Below are positions 43,326 through 52,524 of a stretch of 64,000 bases of DNA, piece by piece. The stretch lies in the NCBI RefSeq assembly GCF_003260975.1, contig NZ_CP030041.1, positions 372,001 to 436,000 on the forward strand, written 5' to 3'. The DNA is from Echinicola strongylocentroti (GTDB taxonomy: Bacteria > Bacteroidota > Bacteroidia > Cytophagales > Cyclobacteriaceae). Each line of letters begins with the position of its first letter. Positions within the stretch are counted from its first letter, which is position 1. The position numbers and the translations under genes are program-made. The notes beneath the pieces are model-generated. The model did no database searches. It was not told the DNA's origin and saw only the letters and a list, made by a program, of their open reading frames with translations.

Positions 43326-43448
43326 AACGGATCCAATAATCTGAATAATATCATTTTTTCTAAAATTTAACATCAAATCATCCAAACAATTACAGTAAAT
43401 TTTCTATCTTAAAAAAGACAATTTTTCACGCTAAAACTCAAGGAATAA

Positions 43449-44216
43449 ATGGATCTATCATCATTGTTTTCTCTTAACAATAAAGTGGCTCTTATTACAG
43501 GTGCAACCCGAGGGATTGGGCTGAGCATTGCGGAATTTTTTGCTGCAGCAGGGGCTAAAGTCGTCATCTGCAGCAGGGAGCAAAAAAAACTCGATGAAAT
43601 AGCCAAAAAATTGTATAACAAGGGATACGATGTCACTGGAATAGCTTGTAATGTCGGGCATCCTGATCAATTAAAAAGTTTGGTAGACCAAACGGTCAAT
43701 GCTTATGGCCAAATTGATATTTTAGTAAACAATGCCGGTACCAATCCATACTTCGGCCCAGTCCAAGATGCCTCACTGGAGATCTTTGATAAGGTCATGG
43801 ATGTCAATGTCAAGGCTCCATTTGAGCTTTCAAAGTTATGCCTCCCCCATCTCCGCACCTCCTCTCAGGCGTCCATTATCAATATCAGCTCGATCGGTGC
43901 CCTGTCACCAGAACCTCAGTTGGGAATCTACAGTGTCAGTAAGTCCGCTTTACACTCGCTGACCAAAGTATGTGCCAAGGAATGGGGCCAACAGAAAATC
44001 CGTGTCAATGCCATCTGTCCGGGAGTAATCAAAACAGATTTCAGTAAAGCATTGTGGTCAAATGACCAGATAATGGAAGTGATCATGAAAAGACTCGCCC
44101 TCAAAAGACTGGGAAAAACGGAAGAAATCGCAGCACTCGCTCTATTTCTCGCCTCCCCTGCTGCAAGCTATATTACCGGAAGTATATTTACGGTGGATGG
44201 TGGATTTACGAGTTAG
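43449..44216 (+). CDS. SDR-family oxidoreductase
   Basis: A 255-residue short-chain dehydrogenase with cofactor motif TGATRGIG (17-24), NNAG (94-97), catalytic S147/S148, Y161 and K165 (YSVSK), and a C-terminal GSIFTVDGG. NAD(P)(H)-dependent, substrate unknown. Converges with the BrkB gene with a 4-bp stop overlap. Confidence 0.9.
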   Translation: MDLSSLFSLNNKVALITGATRGIGLSIAEFFAAAGAKVVICSREQKKLDEIAKKLYNKGYDVTGIACNVGHPDQLKSLVDQTVNAYGQIDILVNNAGTNPYFGPVQDASLEIFDKVMDVNVKAPFELSKLCLPHLRTSSQASIINISSIGALSPEPQLGIYSVSKSALHSLTKVCAKEWGQQKIRVNAICPGVIKTDFSKALWSNDQIMEVIMKRLALKRLGKTEEIAALALFLASPAASYITGSIFTVDGGFTS

Positions 44217-45136
44217 TCTTCTTCATCTGTATTAAATATTTCCTTTAATTCTATTTTCACGGCATTTTTCAATGGCCGTATTCCCTTTCCTGTATTTTCG
44301 GCAATATAGAAGGTGATCTGTGCTCCGTATAGAAAAATAATTACCGAATAATACACCCATACTAAAAAGATCACCAGTGAACCGGCAGCGCCGTAGGCGC
44401 TTCCTATATCACTGTTGCCCAAGTAAAACCCGATCAGGTATTTACCCAAGGCAAAAAGTACCATCGTACATACAGCTCCCAACCAAACTGATCGCCACTT
44501 CACCTTAGCATCTGGTAATATCTTATACATCAACCCAAATATCAAGACCATCATGGCCTGGGTGATCACAAAATTGGTAATGGCAGCCAAATAGCTGGAA
44601 AGCCCATCAAAAACCGTGGATAGCTCATTGAAAAAGATCACAATCGCCGTATCGATCACCAATGAAATCAATAGTACAAATCCAATGGAAGCCACCATCG
44701 AAAAGCTTAGCAGGCGGTTGACGATAAACTTAATCAGCCCTTTTTCTGGTTTTGGCTTTATATGCCATATATGATTAATGCTATTTTGTAAGCTCACAAA
44801 AACCGTCGTGGCACTGAAAACCAACACTCCTATAGCTATGGTACTTGCCCAAAAGCCGTCCACATCCAAGGCAGCATTATAGATAATTTCATCTAGCATC
44901 GTAGCCATCTCCATGCCGCTGAGATCGGATATTTGCGTCAGCAGCTCATCCCTTACTTCCCCCTTATTGTAAAATGTTGCTCCAATATTTAGCACTATGA
45001 CCAATAAGGCCGGCATACTAAAGATCGTATAAAAGGCGATACTCGCAGCAAACGTCATTGAATCACTCTGCCCAAATGCCTTAACACTGTCAATTAATAT
45101 CGTAAAAATGGTAAATTTTCTAAGCTTCTTTATCAT
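44213..45136 (-). CDS. YihY/BrkB-family membrane protein
   Basis: A 307-residue protein with about six membrane segments. Family motifs include QSDSMTFAASIAFYTIFSMP, a central S-L-Q-N-S-I-N-H-I-W-H-I and YGAAGSLVIFLVWVYYSVII with the following F-L-Y-G-A-Q-I-T. Function in the family is unsettled; it is not an RNase, as once thought. Single gene. Confidence 0.9.
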   Translation of the reverse strand: MIKKLRKFTIFTILIDSVKAFGQSDSMTFAASIAFYTIFSMPALLVIVLNIGATFYNKGEVRDELLTQISDLSGMEMATMLDEIIYNAALDVDGFWASTIAIGVLVFSATTVFVSLQNSINHIWHIKPKPEKGLIKFIVNRLLSFSMVASIGFVLLISLVIDTAIVIFFNELSTVFDGLSSYLAAITNFVITQAMMVLIFGLMYKILPDAKVKWRSVWLGAVCTMVLFALGKYLIGFYLGNSDIGSAYGAAGSLVIFLVWVYYSVIIFLYGAQITFYIAENTGKGIRPLKNAVKIELKEIFNTDEED

Positions 45137-45928
45137 AAGGTGTTGGTTTATAAAAATATATCAAAATGTATGCCTTCAAGAGCACATACACAACCATATT
45201 CCATAATAAAAATTATCTTCTTGATATGGAACCCCTTTCGCCGGGCAAACGCATTTAATATTAAATTTCGTGTAGGGCAGTTATCATCCGTGCCGTTGGC
45301 ACTCCTTCTGGAGCTGAAGGAGACCTTAACCTCCTGCGGATGAATCCGTAGGAAACTAAATTCATCGTGCCGCTGGCACTTTACCCCAGTTTGTACATTA
45401 GAAATAGCAGCAGCCTGTCGCGGCAAATGCTGAAAGAACAAGGATACCATTTAGTTTAGAGGACGAATAAACCTCCGTTCATTTCTGCCCAAGTGGGAGA
45501 ATGGTATAGATAAATTTAAGAATTTTATGTGTATCCGTAACGCAACACCTAGTCTCATAGAAACGAAGTATTCACTGTGAGTCCATTATTCGGCCTTTGG
45601 AGCATTCGGTTTTGGGACAGTTGATGGGGGCGCTAAGAAAATGAGTTAGCTCGTACAGTGGACAAGCGAGATCCACTCATTTTTAGCCCATAGCAACTGG
45701 CACAAAATCAAATTAAGGCAAACGAAATCGTACTCGTAAACACAACCACTTAATGTGAAGGATGCTCCATGGCCTAGATTTTTTGCCTACTTTTTCATCA
45801 ATGGAAAAAGTAGGAAAGTCTGATAAAGCATATGAAACTAAATCCCATAGAAACGGCAGATATATATTCAAATTGAGGTACTTTTTTAAATGCGTTCAGC
45901 CTGCCCCCTCTCGCCCCGAAGTGTATGG
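45137..45928. repeat. repeat-rich non-coding region
   Basis: Holds two copies of a GTGCCG(T/C)TGGCACT palindrome (near 45290 and 45369; relatives near 33549 and 56154) and a hairpin CCTACTTTTTC-GAAAAAGTAGG near 45786-45814. No credible gene. Confidence 0.5.
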
Positions 45929-46492
45929 TTACAAGATCCCTTGATCAGGGTACTTGCCTGTGACACTCCGACCAAAAGCCTTTATTTCTTCCATCTGCCC
46001 TTCCAGGTCACCATTTGGATAGATTACCGGACCTATCCCCGCATGTTTCTTTTTATAGTCCAAAAAACCAATAACAACCGGGACTCCTGCACCTTCTGCT
46101 ACATGATAGAAGCCTGTTTTCCAACGTTTGGCATAACTCCTGGTTCCTTCTGGGGTCACCATCATCACCAGCTCATCACTTGTTTTGATAAGCTCGATCA
46201 TTGCCTCTGTATACGTTTGTTTGCGCTTTCCTGCTATCTTTTTCCTGTCGATGGACATGCCTCCAAGACCACGTATAAACCACCCCAAAGGTCCCACCAT
46301 CACTTCCTTTTTGATCGTAAATCTTACGGGTACATCCAGAATATAAAAGGCCGCACGAGAATATAGCAAATCCCAATTACTGGTATGCGGGATCGCCACC
46401 ATGACAGCTTTCTTTAAACCCTTGGGGAAATTTCCCTTCACTTTCCATCCGGTCAGCCAAAAGACAAACCGAGCCAATAACTTCATCATCAA
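45929..46492 (-). CDS. 1-acyl-glycerol-3-phosphate acyltransferase-like (PlsC family)
   Basis: A 187-residue protein with acyltransferase motif I H-T-S-N-W-D (His36, Asp41) and motif III P-E-G-T-R-S (Glu115 to Arg118), plus an N-terminal membrane-associated segment. It transfers acyl chains to a glycerol or related acceptor. Shorter than PlsC, closer to the subgroup annotated as acyl-phosphate or glycerol acyltransferase. Its ATG lies 8 bp after the patatin stop; the two likely form one transcript with the upstream metallo-hydrolase. Confidence 0.85.
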   Translation of the reverse strand: MMMKLLARFVFWLTGWKVKGNFPKGLKKAVMVAIPHTSNWDLLYSRAAFYILDVPVRFTIKKEVMVGPLGWFIRGLGGMSIDRKKIAGKRKQTYTEAMIELIKTSDELVMMVTPEGTRSYAKRWKTGFYHVAEGAGVPVVIGFLDYKKKHAGIGPVIYPNGDLEGQMEEIKAFGRSVTGKYPDQGIL

Positions 46493-46500
46493 GTTGCTCT

Positions 46501-47289
46501 TTATTGATTTACTTCTCCCAGCTTCATCAACCCTTCATTATAGGTAATGAAACGCTGGGCAGATTCATACCCTGCTGCAAAGATATCTGCTGCTTTTTTG
46601 ATATCAAAAACCCCATAGCGGGCAAGCCCCTGTGGTTCCATAAAAAAATCGCATTTATTTTTACGGGTATAGACATTATAATTCATGGACATGATCACGG
46701 TGCGCTCGATGAGCCTCTTCATATTGGAGATATTGTCCTCTTCATGAAGGTGGTTACAGTTTACACCAATGATATCCTCGCAGCGGCCTTCAAGAGGTTC
46801 TACGGGCAGGTTGTTAAGCGCTCCACCATCAATGTAAAACTTCCCGTCGATCTGTACGGGGTCAAATATCCCCGGAATACAACAAGAGGCCATCAATGGC
46901 TTGATCAATTCTCCTTCGGAAAAATACACCACTTTTCCCCGACTGATTTCGGTGGCGGTGATGCTCAAGGGGATTTCGAGGCTTTCAAATGTATTTTCCG
47001 GCAAATGCACTTCAAAAAGCTGCTCCAAGGAATCCATTTTCAGTATTCCCGTCCAACTGATGGCCGGCCGCATAAACTTGAAATAATTGGTATTGATAAT
47101 AACATCAAGAATCGCATCGGGCTTCATCCCTTGGCAATAAAGCGCACCCACTATCGCCCCAGCACTGGTCCCTGACACCCTGCTCGGCTTGATGCCAATT
47201 TCTTCCAGTGCCTTCAAAATGCCCAGATGGGCAATTCCCCTTACACCACCACCCGAAAGTGCTATACCAATATTACGATTAGAGCTCAC
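46501..47289 (-). CDS. patatin-like phospholipase, RssA type
   Basis: A 262-residue patatin with oxyanion loop G-G-G-V-R-G (13-18), nucleophile elbow G-T-S-A-G (Ser42) and catalytic D-G-G (Asp154). It hydrolyses acyl esters of lipids. It overlaps the metallo-hydrolase gene upstream by 11 bp. Confidence 0.9.
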   Translation of the reverse strand: MSSNRNIGIALSGGGVRGIAHLGILKALEEIGIKPSRVSGTSAGAIVGALYCQGMKPDAILDVIINTNYFKFMRPAISWTGILKMDSLEQLFEVHLPENTFESLEIPLSITATEISRGKVVYFSEGELIKPLMASCCIPGIFDPVQIDGKFYIDGGALNNLPVEPLEGRCEDIIGVNCNHLHEEDNISNMKRLIERTVIMSMNYNVYTRKNKCDFFMEPQGLARYGVFDIKKAADIFAAGYESAQRFITYNEGLMKLGEVNQ

Positions 47290-48121
47290 TCAATGAAAAT
47301 GTTTTATCCAGTCTTACTCCTTTTTCGGTCATTTTCACTGTACAGCATTCGTGGACAGGATCATGCTCCAAAAAGAGGATATATTTATTTGTTGCTGCTT
47401 CTTCCAGAAATGTCCGCTTTTCTTCCAGCGTCAGTAATGGCCTCGTATCATAGCCCATAACGTACGGCAGTGGTATATGCCCCACCGAGGGAAGCAAATC
47501 CGCTGCAAAGATAATGGTTATTCCCTTGTATTGGATCCTTGGGATCATCTGTTTGTCGGTATGGCCATCTGCGGTAAAGAAGCTAAAACCTGAAAACAAC
47601 TCTCCCTGCTCCAAATCAAGGTAATTCAATTGACCACTTTCTTGCATGGGGAGAAGATTTTCCTTCAGGAAAGAAGCCTTTTCCCGGGCATTGGGCTGTG
47701 TGGCCCAGGTCCAATGATCCTCATTACTCCAGTATTGGGCATTCTTAAAGGTCATTTCCAGCTGATCGGTTCCCGCTTTGTACCGTACACCTCCACCACA
47801 ATGATCAAAATGTAAGTGCGTCAAAAAGTTATCCGTCACATCATCCAACTGAAACCCTGCCTTTTTCAACGATCCATCAAGGCTGTCATCTCCATGTAAA
47901 TAATAATGGGAAAAGAATTTTTCACTCTGTTTGTTGCCGATGCCATTATCGATCAGGACAAGGCGATCTCTCTCCTCCACAAGCAAACAACGCATTGCCC
48001 AAGTACACATATTGTTCCCATCAGCAGGGTTGGTTCGTTGCCACAATGACTTGGGCACCACACCAAACATGGCTCCGCCATCCAATTTAAAAAAGCCGGT
48101 ATTGATCACATGAAGTTTCAT
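47279..48121 (-). CDS. MBL-fold metallo-hydrolase
   Basis: A 280-residue metallo-beta-lactamase-fold protein with the metal motif T-H-L-H-F-D-H (His102, His104, Asp106, His107) and later DGHTDKQ and FAADLL. It resembles the AHL-lactonase-like or general hydrolase subgroup. First gene of a three-gene lipid-related operon on the minus strand. Confidence 0.87.
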   Translation of the reverse strand: MKLHVINTGFFKLDGGAMFGVVPKSLWQRTNPADGNNMCTWAMRCLLVEERDRLVLIDNGIGNKQSEKFFSHYYLHGDDSLDGSLKKAGFQLDDVTDNFLTHLHFDHCGGGVRYKAGTDQLEMTFKNAQYWSNEDHWTWATQPNAREKASFLKENLLPMQESGQLNYLDLEQGELFSGFSFFTADGHTDKQMIPRIQYKGITIIFAADLLPSVGHIPLPYVMGYDTRPLLTLEEKRTFLEEAATNKYILFLEHDPVHECCTVKMTEKGVRLDKTFSLSEL

Positions 48122-48169
48122 CGCCTTATTATTATTTTGGGTTCACATCAGGATTACGAAATGTATATA

Positions 48170-48330
48170 TCCGCAAGGATGCCAGTAAAGGTTTAACTTA
48201 AGAAGAATATCTCACAGGTTGCACAGATCTTTTACCTAACGGTCAGACAGGTGAGCACGGACACCTGATTCTTTACCTGAGATAATCCGAGAAATCCGTG
48301 AGAGACTTTATTACTAACAGGAAAACAGGT
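48170..48330. repeat. ~140-bp palindromic dispersed repeat, copy 4 (degenerate)
   Basis: Only partly alike: GCAAGGATGCCAGTAAAGG, ATATCTCACAGGTTGCACAG and AAATCCGTGAGAGACTTTAT. It may be a different member with a similar hairpin. Confidence 0.4.
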
Positions 48331-48354
48331 ACTCAGATTATAAAATACCTATAG

Positions 48355-48390
48355 ACGAAAAAACCTCTGCGTCGACAGAGGTTTTTTCGT
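48355..48390 (-). terminator. bidirectional terminator after accA
   Basis: CGAAAAAACCTCTG, CGTCGA, CAGAGGTTTTTTCG: perfect 14-bp stem with T-tracts on both strands. Confidence 0.9.
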
Positions 48391-48404
48391 AAAATGATTA
48401 GAGA

Positions 48405-49352
48405 TTATTCTTTTACGACTCCCATCGCCGAAAATTTATTAATTCGTTCTTCTATCCTCTTTTCGGGTTTGATTTTGTCGAGTTCTTTCAACGCTTTGTT
48501 AATGGCTGCTTTAAGGTTTACTGCCATGGCTTTCATGTCCTTATGCGCTCCTCCAAGCGGCTCTGGAATGATATTGTCCACTAGCTTATTACCAAGCATG
48601 TCCGATGCCGTCAGCTTCAGTGCCTCGGCTGCTTGCTCCTTATAATCCCAGCTCCTCCACAAAATGGTAGAGCAGTTTTCAGGAGAAATCACCGAATACC
48701 AGGAATTCTCCAGCATCATCACTTTATCACCAATGGCAATGCCCAATGCACCACCGGAGGCACCTTCACCGATAATGATACAGATCACGGGAACCTTCAG
48801 CATAAACATATCCCGGATATTCCGGGCAATAGCCTCTCCTTGGCCCCTTTCCTCTGCTTCTAGGCCAGGAAATGCACCAGGAGTATCGATCAAGGTAACG
48901 ATAGGCTTGCCAAATTTCTCGGCCATCTTCATCAGGCGAAGAGCTTTTCTGTACCCTTCCGGATTGGCCATACCAAAATTTCGTTCTTGCCGTTGTTTGG
49001 TATTTCGTCCTTTTTGTTGCCCGATAAACATCACTGATCTTCCGTCAACGTCTCCAAGGCCACCAATCATGGCTCTATCATCATTCACGGTACGATCACC
49101 ATGAAGCTCTATGAAATCATTGGTAATTTCGTATATGTAATCTAATGAATAAGGCCGATCCGCGTGCCTGGACAACTGTACGCGTTGCCATCTGGTTAAA
49201 TTTTGGAATGTTTCTTTTTTCAAAGTTTGTATTTTTTCCTCCAAAGACTCAATATCGGCTGACAAATCGATTTGCTTGCCTTTAGCCAATTCCTTCATTT
49301 CTTGAAGTTTAAGCTCTAAATCAGCAATCGGCTTTTCAAATTCTAAGACCAT
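48405..49352 (-). CDS. accA: acetyl-CoA carboxylase carboxyltransferase, alpha subunit
   Basis: A 315-residue AccA. It shows the helical start ([20 protein letters not shown]), then [20 protein letters not shown], and the crotonase-like CoA carboxyltransferase domain ([49 protein letters not shown]). It transfers carboxyl from biotin to acetyl-CoA with AccD, the first step of fatty-acid synthesis. Single gene, closed by a terminator. Confidence 0.97.
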   Translation of the reverse strand: MVLEFEKPIADLELKLQEMKELAKGKQIDLSADIESLEEKIQTLKKETFQNLTRWQRVQLSRHADRPYSLDYIYEITNDFIELHGDRTVNDDRAMIGGLGDVDGRSVMFIGQQKGRNTKQRQERNFGMANPEGYRKALRLMKMAEKFGKPIVTLIDTPGAFPGLEAEERGQGEAIARNIRDMFMLKVPVICIIIGEGASGGALGIAIGDKVMMLENSWYSVISPENCSTILWRSWDYKEQAAEALKLTASDMLGNKLVDNIIPEPLGGAHKDMKAMAVNLKAAINKALKELDKIKPEKRIEERINKFSAMGVVKE

Positions 49353-49575
49353 ATTAACATTTTTTTAACAGGACAAAGATAAAAAGATTATCCCGAAGTA
49401 AAATCATTGGACTATCTGTCTTTACAAATATACCCGTCGCTGATTCTGAGATTTCGCGAAATATAAGGATAATTGTTTTAAAATCAACAACTTGAATTCA
49501 TTCACTATAATCACAAAAAATAAGACAAAATCAACATTTTTACTTTAATGCTTTTATCCTATTATAAAACCATTG

Positions 49576-50181
49576 TTATTCTACCTTGTTTTGGTAAATA
49601 CTCTTAATAAACTTGTCTGTTTCACCAATACCCGTCTGTTTCAGAATTCTTAATGCTTCTGGTTGTGTCATGTTGGTAGGCTTCACTTGAGAAGATTTAT
49701 AGATGATCAGATTACCAGACCACGGATCCGGTGACCCCGGTACAAACACCAACTTGTCTCCCTCGGGAAGCTCATCCACCAAAAAACCCAAAACCAAGCC
49801 ATCCATCGGTACCAATACCACGGGAAGGTCTTTGTTTTCACGAATACCAGCCGCAGACTGAAAGGTGCTTTTCATCAAGCGGTAAGCAGGAAACATCGTA
49901 AGGATGTTATTTTCGATCCAAGTAACAAACGTCACTCCTACTGAAGATGATGCGACAAGTCCCAATACAAAACAAAGAATAATCACTAAAATAATGGCCA
50001 TCACATAACTAAAATCCAGCACCTTCTCCTGGTCATCGTGAAGTGACTGCGAAATCTTGAAGGCCACAGGATGGATGATGCGGATCACCTTTCCCAAAAG
50101 CACATAGGTCAATATTAGCGGAATCAAAAAAAACACCCCGCCTTTTAGCGTTTTATTGATAAAATTCATCATTACCTTCAT
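49576..50181 (-). CDS. DUF502 membrane protein
   Basis: A 201-residue protein with two N-terminal membrane segments (GGVFFLIPLILTYVLLGKVI; VMAIILVIILCFVLGLVASS) and a soluble part with the family motif F-V-P-G-S-P-D-P-W-S-G. Found in many bacteria; function unknown. AT-rich gap of 220 bp to accA. Confidence 0.9.
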   Translation of the reverse strand: MKVMMNFINKTLKGGVFFLIPLILTYVLLGKVIRIIHPVAFKISQSLHDDQEKVLDFSYVMAIILVIILCFVLGLVASSSVGVTFVTWIENNILTMFPAYRLMKSTFQSAAGIRENKDLPVVLVPMDGLVLGFLVDELPEGDKLVFVPGSPDPWSGNLIIYKSSQVKPTNMTQPEALRILKQTGIGETDKFIKSIYQNKVE

Positions 50182-50563
50182 TAATAAATGGCAAAACCCA
50201 TAGTGACAGAAAAATTTTACCTAAAATAGTCATATTTTGGCTGAATACCATCAAAATGGATGAAAAAGGAATAAAGCGCTGTTGGTGTAGATTGGGTTTT
50301 AGCGTGAATTTATAAGCGCTAGGAAGATGATTGCTGCTAAAGCAATGAGGTTATTTTTGATGTTTACCATAGGTGTTATCCATGGCTAAGGATGCTACGC
50401 CCTTTCCGGGCTTTTAATACTACTTAGCTCTTCCACTTGAAGAAAAAAATCAGCGCAAATCTTAACCACCTGCGTCATCAGCGTCCTACCCGAACCCTTC
50501 CCAATCTCCAACTTTTCCGCTTGACCCGCTGAGGTAAAGTCTGTATCCTAAAAACCTATAAAT
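50182..50563. repeat. intergenic region with dispersed repeat
   Basis: AAAAAAATCAGCGCAAATC ... CATCAGCGTCCTA near 50443-50490 recurs at 59294-59342. No gene recognised. Confidence 0.45.
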
Positions 50564-50592
50564 GCAAAAAGCCCCACTTTCGTGAGGCTTTT
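50564..50592 (-). terminator. terminator of the tRNA-Asp cluster
   Basis: On the minus strand: GCAAAAGCCTCAC, GAAA, GTGGGGCTTTTTGC, directly after the last tRNA. Confidence 0.75.
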
Positions 50593-50593
50593 G

Positions 50594-50667
50594 CGGAATG
50601 GACGGGACTCGAACCCGCGACCTCCTGCGTGACAGGCAGGCATTCTAACCAACTGAACTACCACTCC
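50594..50667 (-). tRNA. tRNA-Asp (GTC)
   Basis: Cloverleaf readable by eye: acceptor GGAGTGG/CCATTCC, D-arm AGTTCAGTTGGTTAGAAT, anticodon arm CCTGC-CTGTCAC-GCAGG with anticodon GTC, T-arm CGGGTTCGAGTCCCG, discriminator G. CCA not encoded. Identical copy at 50774-50847. Confidence 0.97.
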
Positions 50668-50680
50668 TTTAATTTTTCTA

Positions 50681-50743
50681 AGTGAATTCGAATCAGCGAT
50701 CTTCCCGACACGTCGGGACTTTCTAACCAACTGAACTATCACC
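50681..50743 (-). pseudogene. tRNA-like degenerate copy 1
   Basis: GGTGATAGTTCAGTTGGTTA, as in the tRNA-Asp 5' half, then the anticodon arm is replaced by the palindrome TCCCGACGTGTCGGGA, with no 7-base anticodon loop. TTCGA remains where the T-loop would be. Not a functional tRNA. Confidence 0.7.
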
Positions 50744-50773
50744 GTTAATTGCAATAAGAATGAAATATCTAAG

Positions 50774-50847
50774 CGGAATGGACGGGACTCGAACCCGCGA
50801 CCTCCTGCGTGACAGGCAGGCATTCTAACCAACTGAACTACCACTCC
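50774..50847 (-). tRNA. tRNA-Asp (GTC), second copy
   Basis: Sequence identical to the tRNA at 50594-50667, exactly 180 bp away. Confidence 0.97.
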
Positions 50848-50860
50848 TTTAATTTTTCTA

Positions 50861-50925
50861 AGTGAACTCGAATCAGCGATCTTCCCGACACGTCGGGACT
50901 TTCTAACCAACTCAACTACCACTCC
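50861..50925 (-). pseudogene. tRNA-like degenerate copy 2
   Basis: Starts GGAGTGGTAGTTGAGTTGGT with an intact 5' acceptor strand, then the same palindrome TCCCGACGTGTCGGGA. Exactly 180 bp from copy 1. Confidence 0.7.
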
Positions 50926-51235
50926 TTTAAATTTTCTCAACCAAAACCTTTGTTTTCTGCGAAAACTGTAGGATTTTGCTTGTTTCTATTTCAATTCTTA
51001 TTCCAACTCCTCGTTTGAAGTGATGCAAAGGTAGTAGTTCTTGTTTTTATTGCAAAACCTAGGTCAAAAAAAATACCAGCATATTATTTAGTACCCTCTT
51101 TTTCAGCTTAATAATTTTTGCTGTTTACCCTGTCACAATGCTATTATCGTAAGAATGGCCATAGGTAAAACAAGAAGTTTATGTTTATCGTCCGCATTAT
51201 CTGATGGAAATTTCCTCAACCTTACTGAACCCTTT
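50926..51235. other. intergenic stretch before ilvA
   Basis: AT-rich; holds the promoters of the leftward tRNA cluster and of ilvA. Nothing else recognised. Confidence 0.4.
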
Positions 51236-51243
51236 ATATTTGC
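51236..51243 (+). promoter_or_regulatory. -7 box of ilvA
   Basis: TATATTTG, 30 bp before the ATG; matches TAnnTTTG. Confidence 0.6.
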
Positions 51244-51273
51244 AGTCCATTTATCCAAGTAAAAGTCCCCACC

Positions 51274-52524
51274 ATGAACCAAGTCTCTTTTCAAGGCATT
51301 ATCGAAGCAAGTGAAGCACTCAAAGAAGTACTGAACACCACCCCTCTCCAGTACAATGAGCAGTTAAGTGAGGAATACGGCTGTCACGTGTATTTGAAAA
51401 GAGAGGACCTGCAGGCAGTAAGGTCATACAAAATCAGAGGTGCCTACCACAAGATAAGCTCCCTCTCTGAAGAAGAAAAAGAACGCGGTGTGGTCTGTGC
51501 CAGCGCAGGAAACCATGCCCAAGGGGTGGCCTTTGCCTGCAAAAAGCTGGGCATCAAAGGCACCATCTTCATCCCATCCACCACTCCTGCCCAAAAGATC
51601 AACAGGATGAAATTATTTGGAAAGGAAATGGTAGAGATCGTGCTTTCGGGGGATACGTATGATGATGCTTACCTAACGGCTGCTGCTTATTGTGAAGAAA
51701 AAGGAGCGGTGTTCGTCCATCCTTTTGACGATACCAAGGTCATCGAAGGACAAGGGACTATTGCCAAGGAAATGCTGGATGATGCCGATTTTCCGATTGA
51801 TTATCTTTTCCTCCCCATTGGTGGCGGTGGTATGGCTGCGGGGGTAAGCACCTATTTTAAGAAAACCAGTCCTGAGACCAAATTGATCGGTACAGAACCC
51901 AAAGGGGCACCGTCCATGCTGACTTCTATTCAAAACCTGAAAAACACTGTTTTGGATGAGATTGATGGATTTGTCGATGGGGCTGCGGTAAAAAAAGTGG
52001 GTAATATTCCCTTCGAAATTTGCCGTAAAAATCTGGACGAAATGCTACTGGTGCCAGAAGGCAGGATATGCACCACCATCCTGAACCTGTACAACAATGA
52101 AGGCATCGTGGTAGAACCAGCCGGAGCCATGACCTTGGCGGCCCTTTCACTATACGACAAGGATAAGCTCAAAGGCAAAAATGTAGTTTGCGTGGTCAGT
52201 GGTGGCAACAACGATATCATGCGAACAGCCGAGATCAAAGAAAGGTCTTTGCTCTACGAGGGGCTAAAACACTACTTTATGATCCAGTTTCCCCAGCGCC
52301 CGGGAGCACTCAAAGATTTCGTTTCCAAAATCCTCGGCCCCAATGATGACATCGCCTATTTCCAATTTGCCAAAAAGAACAATCGTGAAAACGGCCCCGC
52401 TGTAGTCGGTATTGAGCTCAAAAACCCTGATCATATCACTGGGATCTTTGACCGATTGAAAGAAAACCGGTTCAAGTACAATTACCTTAACGAAAACCTG
52501 GATCTGTTGACACTGCTTATGTGA
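51274..52524 (+). CDS. ilvA: threonine ammonia-lyase (threonine dehydratase)
   Basis: A 416-residue PLP enzyme. The PLP lysine is in VRSYKIRGAY (Lys53), with SAGNHAQG and the glycine loop PIGGGGMAAG. The C-terminal ~80 residues (HYFMIQFPQRPGALKDFVSK ... VVGIELKNPD) form the short ACT-like domain of the family's compact form. It converts threonine to 2-oxobutanoate for isoleucine synthesis. Its stop is immediately next to the convergent gene's stop. Confidence 0.93.
   Translation: MNQVSFQGIIEASEALKEVLNTTPLQYNEQLSEEYGCHVYLKREDLQAVRSYKIRGAYHKISSLSEEEKERGVVCASAGNHAQGVAFACKKLGIKGTIFIPSTTPAQKINRMKLFGKEMVEIVLSGDTYDDAYLTAAAYCEEKGAVFVHPFDDTKVIEGQGTIAKEMLDDADFPIDYLFLPIGGGGMAAGVSTYFKKTSPETKLIGTEPKGAPSMLTSIQNLKNTVLDEIDGFVDGAAVKKVGNIPFEICRKNLDEMLLVPEGRICTTILNLYNNEGIVVEPAGAMTLAALSLYDKDKLKGKNVVCVVSGGNNDIMRTAEIKERSLLYEGLKHYFMIQFPQRPGALKDFVSKILGPNDDIAYFQFAKKNNRENGPAVVGIELKNPDHITGIFDRLKENRFKYNYLNENLDLLTLLM

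Noticed and set aside
50548..50940. 130-codon minus-strand frame across the tRNA cluster
   Set aside because: It simply reads through two tRNA genes and their degenerate copies in an exact 180-bp duplication; the repeated peptide is an artefact.
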